Source of the DNA: an uncultured Actinomycetes bacterium
Lineage (GTDB): Bacteria; Actinomycetota; Thermoleophilia; Miltoncostaeales; Miltoncostaeaceae
Reading direction: 5' to 3'
Length of the DNA: 8,098 nt
Assembly: GCA_903866425.1 (NCBI GenBank)
Contig: CAIPNN010000131.1
Span: forward strand, 1 to 8,098
The notes beneath the pieces were generated by a model. That model did no database searches and was not told the origin of the DNA. It saw nothing but the letters and a program-made list of their open reading frames with translations. This document shows positions 1-4,837 of this stretch, one piece after another (the stretch's first letter is position 1; the number at the start of each line of letters is the position of its first letter). The translations under genes were made by a program, and so were the position numbers.

Positions 1-1
1 C

Positions 2-235
2 ATGGCCGACTCGGTGCTGTCGTACGCGCCCACAAAGGCGTCGTTCAGGCGCTTCGCGCTGCTGCTGCCCGACACAGATGTGCACAAGCTTGCGGTGAAG
101 ACCGTCCGGGCGGTGGAAAAGAACAAGCGCTCGGTGCGCATGCCGGCGCGGGCATTCCTGTTCCCCATGCTCACCAATCTGCCGCGCCGCATGGCAGAGA
201 TGTTGCTGGCGGGGGTTCCGCGCCGCGAGAAGTAG
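2..235 (+). CDS. C-terminal fragment of a short-chain dehydrogenase/reductase (SDR)
   Basis: The frame is open to the left edge and stops at TAG 233-235, so about 77 C-terminal residues are visible and the true start lies outside. The ATG at position 2 is probably internal. The tail has the layout seen at the end of many SDR oxidoreductases: a helix TDVHKLAVKTVRAVEKNKR (the 'region where the enzyme is marked for its substrate lid'), a short strand SVRMPARA, then a hydrophobic, basic end around LPRRMAEMLLAGVPRR. The Rossmann fold and catalytic Ser-Tyr-Lys would be upstream. NAD(P)H-dependent oxidation or reduction is inferred from family only; substrate is unknown. It runs convergently with the response regulator at 321-911. 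Another fold is possible because the diagnostic motifs are missing. Confidence 0.6.
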   Translation: MADSVLSYAPTKASFRRFALLLPDTDVHKLAVKTVRAVEKNKRSVRMPARAFLFPMLTNLPRRMAEMLLAGVPRREK

Positions 236-320
236 GCGCGTTCGGCGATTCCGGCGGCCCGTCCGTCGCGCCGCGCACGATCAGCGCATCATCACCGGGC
301 CGGTTGTCGTGCGTGCTGCC

Positions 321-911
321 CTACCCGACGAGCCCCCGTTGGGTTGCGGCGCGCGCGGCGGCCGTGCGGTTGGTCACTCCGAGCTTGCGCATGATGTTGG
401 TGATGTGGAACTTCACCGTGGCTGTTGACAGCTGCAGACGCGCGGCGATGTCGGCATTGGTGGCGCCCTGTGCCATGAGGCGGATCACCTCGCGCTCGCG
501 CGTGGTGAAATCATCGGCGTGGCCCTCGGGGCTGTCGGCCTCCAGGTCGGCGTGTGGCCGCCTGAGGCGCGCGTCGATACGGGCCAGCAACTCGGCATTG
601 CGGAAGGGCTTGGTGATGTAGTCGTCCGCGCCGGCGCGGAGGCCCAGCACCATGTCCTGCTGCTCCTGGTGCGCGGTGATGACGATGATGGGCATGCCGG
701 CCCGGTGCCCCAGCGCCTTGAGCACGTCCCAGCCGTCGGTGCCGGGCATCTCGAGGTCGAGCAGCATGAGGTCGGGGTGATCAGAGGCGGCCTTCTGCAG
801 CGCCTCGTCGCCCCCGCTCGCCTCGATCACATGGTGATGTGCCCGCTCGAGCAGCGAACGCAGCGCCACGCGTACACCACGGTCGTTGTCGACCACGAGG
901 ATGGTGCTCAT
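321..911 (-). CDS. REC-LuxR (NarL/FixJ-type) response regulator
   Basis: A complete 196-aa two-component response regulator, expected to be a cytoplasmic DNA-binding protein switched by phosphorylation. Receiver, about residues 2-118: strand ILVVDND, phospho-acceptor D52 in LLDLEMPGTDGW, T79 in VITAH, and K101 in ITKPF. All the switch residues are present, but the second acidic residue is Asn (D8-N9-D10). A short linker (about 119-134) is rich in acidic residues. The LuxR-type HTH is about 135-196, with TTREREVIRLMAQG, the recognition-helix segment TATVKFHITNIMRKLGV and the end NRTAAARAATQRGL. The ATG at 911 is chosen because the receiver starts immediately after it; its ribosome site is weak (CAGG close to the start). 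No histidine kinase is in the window, so it is an orphan here. It is divergent from the 72-aa gene and convergent with the SDR. Function is certain at family level only; target genes are unknown. Confidence 0.95.
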   Translation of the reverse strand: MSTILVVDNDRGVRVALRSLLERAHHHVIEASGGDEALQKAASDHPDLMLLDLEMPGTDGWDVLKALGHRAGMPIIVITAHQEQQDMVLGLRAGADDYITKPFRNAELLARIDARLRRPHADLEADSPEGHADDFTTREREVIRLMAQGATNADIAARLQLSTATVKFHITNIMRKLGVTNRTAAARAATQRGLVG

Positions 912-959
912 GCCTGAGCTGCGATTCGGGTGGACGGGGTCATCTGCATGCGGATTTCC

Positions 960-965
960 ACACTA
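960..965 (-). promoter_or_regulatory. Candidate -10 box for the minus-strand response regulator
   Basis: On the minus strand the hexamer TAGTGT (965 to 960) fits the actinobacterial TANNNT -10 pattern and would place a transcript start near 953, giving a leader of about 42 nt before the ATG at 911. No convincing -35 is seen 16-18 nt upstream, so this rests on one hexamer. Confidence 0.3.
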
Positions 966-974
966 GCGGGGCCC

Positions 975-1039
975 GCCGAATTTCTGGTCGCTCCGTTCAG
1001 AATGAAGCGGGGTTCGGCGGCTCATTGCCGAAATTTTGC
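975..1039. promoter_or_regulatory. Cluster of GCCGAA half-sites, possible operator
   Basis: GCCGAA occurs at 975-980 and 1027-1032, and its reverse complement TTCGGC at 1013-1018. The last two form an inverted repeat with an 8-nt spacer. The outer two belong to a longer imperfect direct repeat (GCCGAATTTCTGG and GCCGAAATTTTGC, 10 of 13 matching) with starts 52 bp apart, about five helical turns. The block is AT-richer than its surroundings and lies between two divergent genes, where an operator would be expected. Regulator unknown. Confidence 0.35.
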
Positions 1040-1182
1040 GACATTTGACCAGCCCAACCGACACGAAAGGCTAGGAAAGGACAGTACGTGCAGCCGGTGC
1101 ATCCCCGCGCGGTTCCGAGTGGCATTGCCCCATACCCAGGCGGGTGGCACGGGCCACCCGGGGGACCGGGGAGGGTGATGGC

Positions 1183-1401
1183 ATGGCGACTCAGCAGACC
1201 ACCGATGCGGAATCTGCTCTGGCGGTTGTCGCGGCAAAGGCGTGGGGGGTACTTGCCGCGGGCGATGTGACCGATGTGGCCGTCTGGAATGAGGCGATTG
1301 CGTGGGTGCGCATCGGTCAGCGCATCGCTGGCGAAGCCGGAGATGACCTCGTTCAGCAAGTGCGTGAAGTGCTTCCACCCACGCCGATGCCGTTTCCGTG
1401 A
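1183..1401 (+). CDS. Small hypothetical protein, 72 aa
   Basis: Unrecognised. The ATG at 1183 is chosen because a strong purine-rich site GGGGAGGG (1168-1175) lies 7 nt upstream; an in-frame ATG at 1144 has no comparable site. The protein is mostly helical by composition: an Ala-rich stretch ALAVVAAKAWGVLAAGD (about 12-28), then VWNEAIAWVRIGQRIAG (34-50), and an amphipathic helix DDLVQQVREVL (54-64), ending in the Pro-rich tail PPTPMPFP. There is no signal peptide, no Cys and no clear membrane helix. It sits between the divergent response regulator and the RR-HTH-HTH cassette, 153 nt before the next start, and could be co-regulated with either. Codon choice in this frame (GCG, GTG, GCC) matches neighbours, which supports real coding. 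No function is proposed. Confidence 0.6.
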   Translation: MATQQTTDAESALAVVAAKAWGVLAAGDVTDVAVWNEAIAWVRIGQRIAGEAGDDLVQQVREVLPPTPMPFP

Positions 1402-1457
1402 GCCGGGCTTCACACATTGCTCACAGCTGCCCTAGACGTAGGTCGCGAGGTCCGTCC

Positions 1458-1475
1458 GGGGGGTTGATCCTCCCC
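1458..1475 (+). other. Short GC hairpin downstream of the 72-aa gene
   Basis: GGGGGG-TTGATC-CTCCCC can form a 6-bp stem (five G-C pairs and one G·T) with a 6-nt loop. It lies about 57 nt after the stop at 1401 and 80 nt before the next start, with no T-tract. It may be a weak terminator, part of the leader of the following regulator, or chance. The rest of 1402-1554 shows no clear -10/-35 pair. Confidence 0.3.
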
Positions 1476-1554
1476 AGATGGTGCCCATACTCAGCACAGG
1501 TGCCGTGACGTGTCAGCGGAATCGCAACTCACCGGCAGAGAGAAGAAGGCGCAT

Positions 1555-2229
1555 ATGGCCATCTCATCAATCACTCCGTATCGGGCCACCACCGAGCACG
1601 ACGGCACGAACGGAACCGGGCAGGCGGCACGGGTGCGGGTGGCCATTGCCGATGAACAGCCACTCCTCATGGATGGTGTGGCCCGTGCCCTCGACGGATC
1701 AGCCGGCATGCGGGTGGTGGTGCAGGCAACGTCGGGCGCAGAGTTGCTCAGTCAGCTCGACGAGGTTGCCGTGGATGTGGTGCTCATCGAGCCCTGGATG
1801 CGTGACGGCGAGGGGCTCGATGCCATCTCGGGCGTCGCTAGCCGGTTTCCCGGCCTGCCCATCATTGCGCTGTCGGGTGTGGCCGACCCCGGGCACGTGC
1901 AGCAGGCGGTCGCTCTCGGTGTGCACGCCTACGTCGGCAAGGGCACCCGCGCCAACGACCTTCCCTCGATTGTGCGCCATGTCATCGCCGGCGCCATGGT
2001 GCTGCCCGCGACATCGGCGCAGTCGCGGTCGGTGCTCGACCTCACCCCGCGTGAGATCGAAGTGCTCGGCCTGGCTGCCGAGGGCCTCTCGAACAACGAG
2101 ATCGGCTCGCGCCTGTATGTGACCGAGCAGACGGTGAAGTTCCACCTGGGCAACATCTACCGCAAGATGGGCGTTGCCAACCGCACCGAGGCCGCGCACC
2201 ATGCCCTGCGCCGGGGTCTCATCAGCTAG
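1555..2229 (+). CDS. REC-LuxR regulator with Glu at the phospho-acceptor position
   Basis: A 224-aa NarL-type DNA-binding regulator. The ATG at 1555 is preferred because AGAAGG (1544-1549) lies 5 nt upstream; a GTG at 1510 would add 15 residues and has no good site. A low-complexity N-terminal tail (about 1-25) precedes the receiver (about 27-145). Receiver landmarks: acidic pair D33-E34 in VAIADEQ; the phospho-acceptor slot in VDVVLIEPWMRDGEGLD is E79 (codon GAG, 1789-1791), not Asp; the Ser of IIALSG and the Lys of YVGKGTR are kept. The LuxR HTH is 161-224, with LTPREIEVLGLAAEG, TEQTVKFHLGNIYRKMGV and NRTEAAHHALRRGL. Known: Asp-to-Glu at this site often prevents normal phosphorylation and sometimes mimics it. 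Inference: it may act independently of phosphate or be constitutively active. It heads the cassette with the two HTH genes, which start 91 nt later. No kinase is near. Confidence 0.93.
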   Translation: MAISSITPYRATTEHDGTNGTGQAARVRVAIADEQPLLMDGVARALDGSAGMRVVVQATSGAELLSQLDEVAVDVVLIEPWMRDGEGLDAISGVASRFPGLPIIALSGVADPGHVQQAVALGVHAYVGKGTRANDLPSIVRHVIAGAMVLPATSAQSRSVLDLTPREIEVLGLAAEGLSNNEIGSRLYVTEQTVKFHLGNIYRKMGVANRTEAAHHALRRGLIS

Positions 2230-2245
2230 ACCCCCGCCGCGGTAC

Positions 2246-2270
2246 CCACGACCCCCCCGAACGGGGGTGG
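2246..2270 (+). terminator. GC hairpin between the regulator and the first HTH gene
   Basis: CCCCC (2254-2258), loop GAAC and GGGGG (2263-2267) form a perfect 5-bp stem, extendable through a bulge by CCAC/GTGG. It lies 16 nt after the stop at 2229 and has no T-tract, so it could terminate part of the transcripts or protect the 3' end of the regulator message. Read-through into the next gene stays possible. Confidence 0.35.
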
Positions 2271-2320
2271 TCAGTGGTGCCCGTGCCGCCGAACATGGAC
2301 CCACGATGGAAGGGGGCTCC

Positions 2321-2989
2321 ATGGGTACAGCATCAGAACTTCGCGACAGCTCGGAGCTGTCGGTATCGCAGGCTGCACGTCTGCTGGGGGTGAGCGTGTC
2401 GTCGCTGCGGGCATGGGCGGCGGTTGGCGATGTGCCGCATGCGCGCACCGCAGGTGGGCACCGACGTTTTCGCCGCGACGACCTGCAGGGGTTCCTCGCC
2501 GCCCACGGCGGCAGCCTCCCAGATGGCGAGTCGAGGGTGTCACGCCGACTCATCGGCATCAGGATTCCCGCGCACGAAGCGGCCGCGGCGATCATCGCCG
2601 ATCATCGCGACGACATCATCGCGAGCGCGGAGCGTCTCGACCCAGCTGGCGAAACACGTGCGCCGCGTGCGCGCGCGGCGCGCCAGTCGCGCATCACGCA
2701 TCTGGTTGACGACCTTGCGACGGGGCTCGCGTCGGGCGATCTTGGAGATGCCATGCGACTTGTGGACTGGTGGTCGTACCGCGCGGGTGCGGCGGGCATG
2801 CCCATGGCCGGCCCTGCCGGTGATGTGCTTGCCGTGTCGCGGGCCATCGACCGCGCGGTGACGGCCGGCGGTGGCTCTCCGGGCGCAATTCGCGCCGTGC
2901 GTCATGCGGCCGACCGCCTGGTTGCAACCACCGCCGGTGGGTTCGCGTCGGGTTCGGGCGCACGCTGGGAGGTTGCTGATGCCGCGTGA
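2321..2989 (+). CDS. HTH (excisionase/MerR-like) protein with C-terminal helical domain, paralogue 1
   Basis: A 222-aa protein. The ATG at 2321 has a strong purine site (AAGGGGG, 2310-2316) 4 nt upstream; the in-frame ATG at 2306 would precede that site. Residues about 12-60 form a single HTH with a wing: LSVSQAARLLGVSVSSLRAWAA, then ARTAGGHRRFRRDDLQGFL. The GGHRRF wing is typical of BldC-like, IS607-type and excisionase-type MerR relatives, which bind DNA. A Ser/Arg-rich linker follows, then helices at about 82-105 and 125-205. The segment LVDDLATGLASGDLGDAMRL…AVSRAIDRAV aligns with the second paralogue downstream and resembles the RsbRD_N-type sensory fold, although its His position is replaced (WWSYRAG). 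There is no membrane segment. Its last 11 nt overlap the start of the paralogue, so the two are almost surely co-translated. DNA binding is confident; the signal sensed is unknown. Confidence 0.85.
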   Translation: MGTASELRDSSELSVSQAARLLGVSVSSLRAWAAVGDVPHARTAGGHRRFRRDDLQGFLAAHGGSLPDGESRVSRRLIGIRIPAHEAAAAIIADHRDDIIASAERLDPAGETRAPRARAARQSRITHLVDDLATGLASGDLGDAMRLVDWWSYRAGAAGMPMAGPAGDVLAVSRAIDRAVTAGGGSPGAIRAVRHAADRLVATTAGGFASGSGARWEVADAA

Positions 2990-3611
2990 TGACGACTGGC
3001 TGTCGATCTCTGAGGCAGCACAGGTGCTCGATGTGAGCGTGAGCACATTGCGGGCATGGTCGGCGTCAGGTCGTATTCCGTGCGCGCGCACCCGAGGCGG
3101 CCACCGCCGTTTCAGCCGCCTCGAGCTGCGTCGCTGGATGGCCGATTCGCCGGATCCTGCACCGCGCCGTCGCACGCTGCTGGCGATTGCGCCGTCACCG
3201 GCGGCTGCAGACCGGTTGCTGGCGCTCATGCCCGAGATCGCAAGCCGGGCGGAGATGCTGCTGTCCGATTCCGTTGCTGGATCAGGTGGGTCGGCGTCGG
3301 CGCGCGAGCGTCGCCTTGCCGCATCGTCGTGGGTTCGGGTGATCGCTGATGGGCTGCGGGCAGGAGATCTGCGCACGGCCCGTGACCGTGCGGTGTCCCA
3401 TGGGTGGGCCATGCGCGAAGCCGGCATTGCGGCAGGCGTGATGACCGGCGGGCTCATCGCCATTGAGCGCGCAGCCGACGATGCCCTGGCGGCGCACGGG
3501 GAGCATGTTGAGTCGCTCACCGCCGACCGCATCATCACCGTCTTCCAGTGGCTTGCCTGTGTTGCCATCGAGGCCTGGGCAACGCCGGCACCGGTCCGCA
3601 TCTCCGCCTGA
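2979..3611 (+). CDS. HTH (excisionase/MerR-like) protein with RsbRD_N-like helical domain, paralogue 2
   Basis: A 210-aa protein. The ATG at 2979 lies inside the end of the upstream gene, with GGGAGG (2967-2972) 6 nt before it, indicating translational coupling. Residues 7-53 are the HTH plus wing: LSISEAAQVLDVSVSTLRAW and ARTRGGHRRFSRLELRRW, close to paralogue 1 (shared VSVS, LRAW, ART, GGHRRF). A linker DSPDPAPRRR leads to helices at about 68-98 and 112-200. The core ARDRAVSHGWAMREAGIAAG (134-153) and the helix LIAIERAADDAL look like the RsbRD_N/H-x-x-x-R-x-x-G pattern of stress-sensing helical domains; this is a pattern match by eye. Different linkers and low identity in the helical parts suggest an old duplication followed by divergence. 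A heterodimer of the two is plausible but inferred. The gene is followed closely by a terminator hairpin. Confidence 0.85.
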   Translation: MPRDDDWLSISEAAQVLDVSVSTLRAWSASGRIPCARTRGGHRRFSRLELRRWMADSPDPAPRRRTLLAIAPSPAAADRLLALMPEIASRAEMLLSDSVAGSGGSASARERRLAASSWVRVIADGLRAGDLRTARDRAVSHGWAMREAGIAAGVMTGGLIAIERAADDALAAHGEHVESLTADRIITVFQWLACVAIEAWATPAPVRISA

Positions 3612-3613
3612 TG

Positions 3614-3670
3614 CCACCTGCCGGCCCGTCCGGCCGGGTGGGATGGGGGCTGGCCGGTCGGGTGGTTTTT
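3614..3670 (+). terminator. Intrinsic terminator of the regulator cassette
   Basis: The left arm CCACC-TG-CCGGCC (3614-3626) pairs with GGCCGG-TCG-GGTGG (3652-3665), and TTTTT (3666-3670) follows directly. The 25-nt loop is GC-rich and may fold further. It begins 2 nt after the stop of the second HTH gene. This is the best T-tract terminator in the window. Confidence 0.7.
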
Positions 3671-3805
3671 GCCGTCAGGAACGCCGGGAACCTCTTGAAA
3701 CCAACACCGGCTGCTGCGGGCCCACGCGCCCGGGCGCATAGTTCACGCATGCGGTGGGAACAACGGGGGGTTCGACCCATCGCATGTTGCGGGTGAGGGT
3801 GGTGG

Positions 3806-3821
3806 ATGACCCCGGGGTCAT
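3806..3821. repeat. Perfect 16-bp palindrome, candidate operator
   Basis: ATGACCCC-GGGGTCAT reads the same on both strands with no central spacer. It lies 180 nt upstream of the DUF6325 start and 137 nt after the cassette terminator. Symmetry of this length suits a dimeric regulator. No second copy was seen in the window. Confidence 0.4.
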
Positions 3822-3952
3822 GGCTGGTTCCGGGAGTGAGCATCGATCTGGGGGGGTTGACGCTCGCGCCAGACATCCACCACCCCCCGCCTTATCTCCA
3901 AACCGGTGGGTTTCCGGAACTTTGGGGTGTGCGCTGCCATGGCACTCAGGCG

Positions 3953-3958
3953 TACGCT
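3953..3958 (+). promoter_or_regulatory. Candidate -10 box for the DUF6325-SHOCT operon
   Basis: TACGCT fits TANNNT and would start a transcript near 3965, giving a leader of about 36 nt that includes the AGGAG ribosome site. There is no good -35 at 17-18 nt spacing. The GGAAC at 3916-3920, an ECF-sigma-like -35, lacks a partner at the right distance. Confidence 0.35.
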
Positions 3959-4000
3959 TGTACGGCGTCGGCATGTCGCCGACGGGAGAGAGGAGTGCAC

Positions 4001-4444
4001 GTGGCTGAGGAACTGGACGAGCTGGGCCCGATTGACGTGATCGTCATCGCCTATCCCAAGGGCGCACCGCTCACAGGTGAAGCAGCACCGATCCTTGCGG
4101 ACCTGGTGCGTCGTGGCGTGATCCGCGTGCTCGACGCCCTCTTCGTGAAGAAGAACGACGACGGCAGCGTGTCTGGCATCGCCGTCACGGACCTGGATGG
4201 CGACGGCGTGAACGACGTCGTGATGTTTGAGGGCGCTCGCAGTGGCCTGCTGGCCGACGAGGACGCCGCCAACGCCGGCGAGGCGCTCGAGCCCGGCGAG
4301 GCCGCGCTCATCCTGCTGTACGAGAACAGCTGGGCCGCGCCGTTCGCCGCAGCCGTGCGCCGCAACGGCGGCATGCTCGTGGCGAGCCAGCGCATTCCGC
4401 ACGACGCAGTGCTCGAGGCGCTTGACGCCCTCGAGTCGAACTAG
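4001..4444 (+). CDS. DUF6325 family protein
   Basis: A 147-aa cytoplasmic protein matching, from memory, the actinobacterial DUF6325 family, whose function is not known. Start GTG 4001 has AGGAG (3991-3995) 5 nt upstream; an in-frame GTG at 3995 is an alternative that adds two residues. Landmarks in order: GPIDVIVIAYP (9-19), TGEAAPILADLVRRGVIRVLDALFVKK (25-51), TDLDGDGVNDVVMFEGARSGLL (63-84), EPGEAALILLYENSWAAPFAAAVRRNGG (97-124) and the end ASQRIPHDAVLEAL (128-141). There is no signal peptide or membrane helix. Residues 64-72 (DLDGDGVND) fit the DxDxDGxxD spacing of Ca2+-binding loops. It is followed 17 nt later by a SHOCT protein, a pairing that recurs in Actinomycetota and suggests joint work. 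Confidence 0.88.
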   Translation: MAEELDELGPIDVIVIAYPKGAPLTGEAAPILADLVRRGVIRVLDALFVKKNDDGSVSGIAVTDLDGDGVNDVVMFEGARSGLLADEDAANAGEALEPGEAALILLYENSWAAPFAAAVRRNGGMLVASQRIPHDAVLEALDALESN

Positions 4445-4461
4445 AGGACAGGGGACACCGC

Positions 4462-4728
4462 ATGGGACTTGTACGCGCAATGGGACGTACCGCTGTGGTT
4501 GCCGGTACCGCAACGGCCGTGAGCGGCCGCGTGGCTCGGCGCCAGCAGCAGAACTGGTCGGAGCAGGATGCCCAGGCCCAGCAGGCCGCAGCACCCGCCC
4601 CGGCCGCCGCGGCACCGGCCGCCGGTGACGAGATCACGCAGATCCGCACGCTGGCCGGCCTCGTGGACGACGGCATCCTGAGCCCCGATGACTTCGTGGC
4701 CAAGGTGAAGCAGATCATCGGCGCCTAG
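4462..4728 (+). CDS. Small SHOCT-domain protein
   Basis: An 88-aa protein in an operon with the DUF6325 gene, 17 nt downstream. ATG 4462 has AGGGGA (4450-4455) 6 nt upstream. The N-terminal part GRTAVVAGTATAVSGRVARRQQ (8-29) is a characteristic block of this family; it is Ala/Val-rich and basic but too short and polar for a sure membrane helix. A Gln/Ala/Pro-rich linker (about 32-54) follows. The C-terminal SHOCT domain is about 57-88, with ITQIRTLAGLVDDGILSPDDFVAKVKQIIG: the two-helix L-x-x-L-x-x-x-G-I-(L/I)-x-x-x-x-F pattern. SHOCT domains are short oligomerisation modules often found at protein ends. The role is unknown; it may tether or oligomerise its DUF6325 partner. Confidence 0.88.
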   Translation: MGLVRAMGRTAVVAGTATAVSGRVARRQQQNWSEQDAQAQQAAAPAPAAAAPAAGDEITQIRTLAGLVDDGILSPDDFVAKVKQIIGA

Positions 4729-4735
4729 CCCGCTC

Positions 4736-4773
4736 CCCACCACGGTGCGACCTGCGGGCCGCACCGTGGTGGG
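4736..4773 (+). terminator. Perfect 14-bp hairpin ending the DUF6325-SHOCT operon
   Basis: CCCACCACGGTGCG (4736-4749) and CGCACCGTGGTGGG (4760-4773) are exact reverse complements around a 10-nt loop, 8 nt after the SHOCT stop. No T-tract follows, as with many actinobacterial terminators. It ends only 10 nt before the -10 box of the next transcript, so it may also affect that promoter. Confidence 0.65.
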
Positions 4774-4783
4774 CAAGTAGGTC

Positions 4784-4789
4784 TACAGT
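4784..4789 (+). promoter_or_regulatory. -10 box for a leaderless transcript of the diguanylate cyclase operon
   Basis: TACAGT fits TANNNT and is followed by 6 nt and then ATG at 4796, the spacing typical of actinobacterial leaderless genes, where the transcript begins at the A of ATG. No -35 match is visible; the terminator hairpin occupies that area. Confidence 0.6.
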
Positions 4790-4795
4790 CGAATC

Positions 4796-4837
4796 ATGGG
4801 AGTTCGTATCCACAACGTCGGAGGCACTCCCGGGTGA
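4796..4837 (+). CDS. 13-codon leaderless mini-ORF overlapping the cyclase start
   Basis: ATG GGA GTT ... GGG TGA codes for MGVRIHNVGGTPG. There is no ribosome site, but the preceding TACAGT-N6-ATG fits leaderless translation. Its TGA (4835-4837) overlaps the GTG start of the cyclase (4834-4836) as GTGA, and the cyclase ribosome site GGAGG (4820-4824) is inside it. This suggests translational coupling, with the mini-ORF acting as a leader rather than making a functional peptide. It is too short to judge by codon use, so reality depends on the promoter. Confidence 0.45.
   Translation: MGVRIHNVGGTPG

Larger units (their letters stand above)
3671..3972. other. Non-coding stretch with palindromes before the DUF6325 gene
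   Basis: About 330 nt lie between the terminator and the next start at 4001, with no convincing gene on either strand; open frames here lack ribosome sites and family features. It contains a 12-bp palindrome GCGCCCGGGCGC (3726-3737), a 16-bp palindrome (3806-3821), an AAACC-ggtg-GGTTT inverted repeat (3900-3913) and TTCCGGAA (3912-3919). I compared it by eye with c-di-GMP, cobalamin and ydaO riboswitch cores and found no match. It may be a control region or hold a small RNA. Confidence 0.4.

Noticed and set aside
23..40. YAPTK in the SDR fragment looks like the catalytic YxxxK motif.
   Set aside because: Only about 60 residues follow it and the usual glycine/proline strand after the motif is absent; the segment fits better as the substrate-lid region near the C-terminus.
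255..302. Inverted repeat CGGCCCG/CGGGCCG between the SDR and the response regulator as a bidirectional terminator.
   Set aside because: A 7-bp stem with a 34-nt loop and no T-tract is expected by chance in DNA this GC-rich.
1045..1077. Sigma-70 promoter with TTGACC as -35 before the 72-aa gene.
   Set aside because: The only -10-like hexamer, TAGGAA, is 21 nt away and lacks the final T.
1088..1270. Plus-strand frame starting GTG 1088 with AAAGGA (1076-1081) 6 nt upstream.
   Set aside because: The site is good, but the protein is Pro/Arg/Trp-rich like an out-of-frame shadow, and it overlaps the better-supported 72-aa gene.
997..1413. Long minus-strand frame opposite the 72-aa gene.
   Set aside because: Composition (Arg, Pro, His, Gly rich) and lack of a ribosome site indicate a shadow frame in GC-rich DNA.
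3916..3958. ECF-sigma promoter with GGAAC as -35.
   Set aside because: No matching -10 (CGTC or GTT type) at 15-17 nt; the nearest candidate is about 30 nt away.
3671..3972. c-di-GMP, cobalamin or c-di-AMP riboswitch in the gene-free stretch.
   Set aside because: No recognisable conserved core of these classes was found by eye; a covariance-model search would be decisive.
3973..4008. Short ORF MSPTGERSARG overlapping the DUF6325 start, resembling the mini-ORF before the cyclase.
   Set aside because: No TANNNT at leaderless spacing and no ribosome site before its ATG; the overlap is 8 nt, not a clean GTGA or ATGA.
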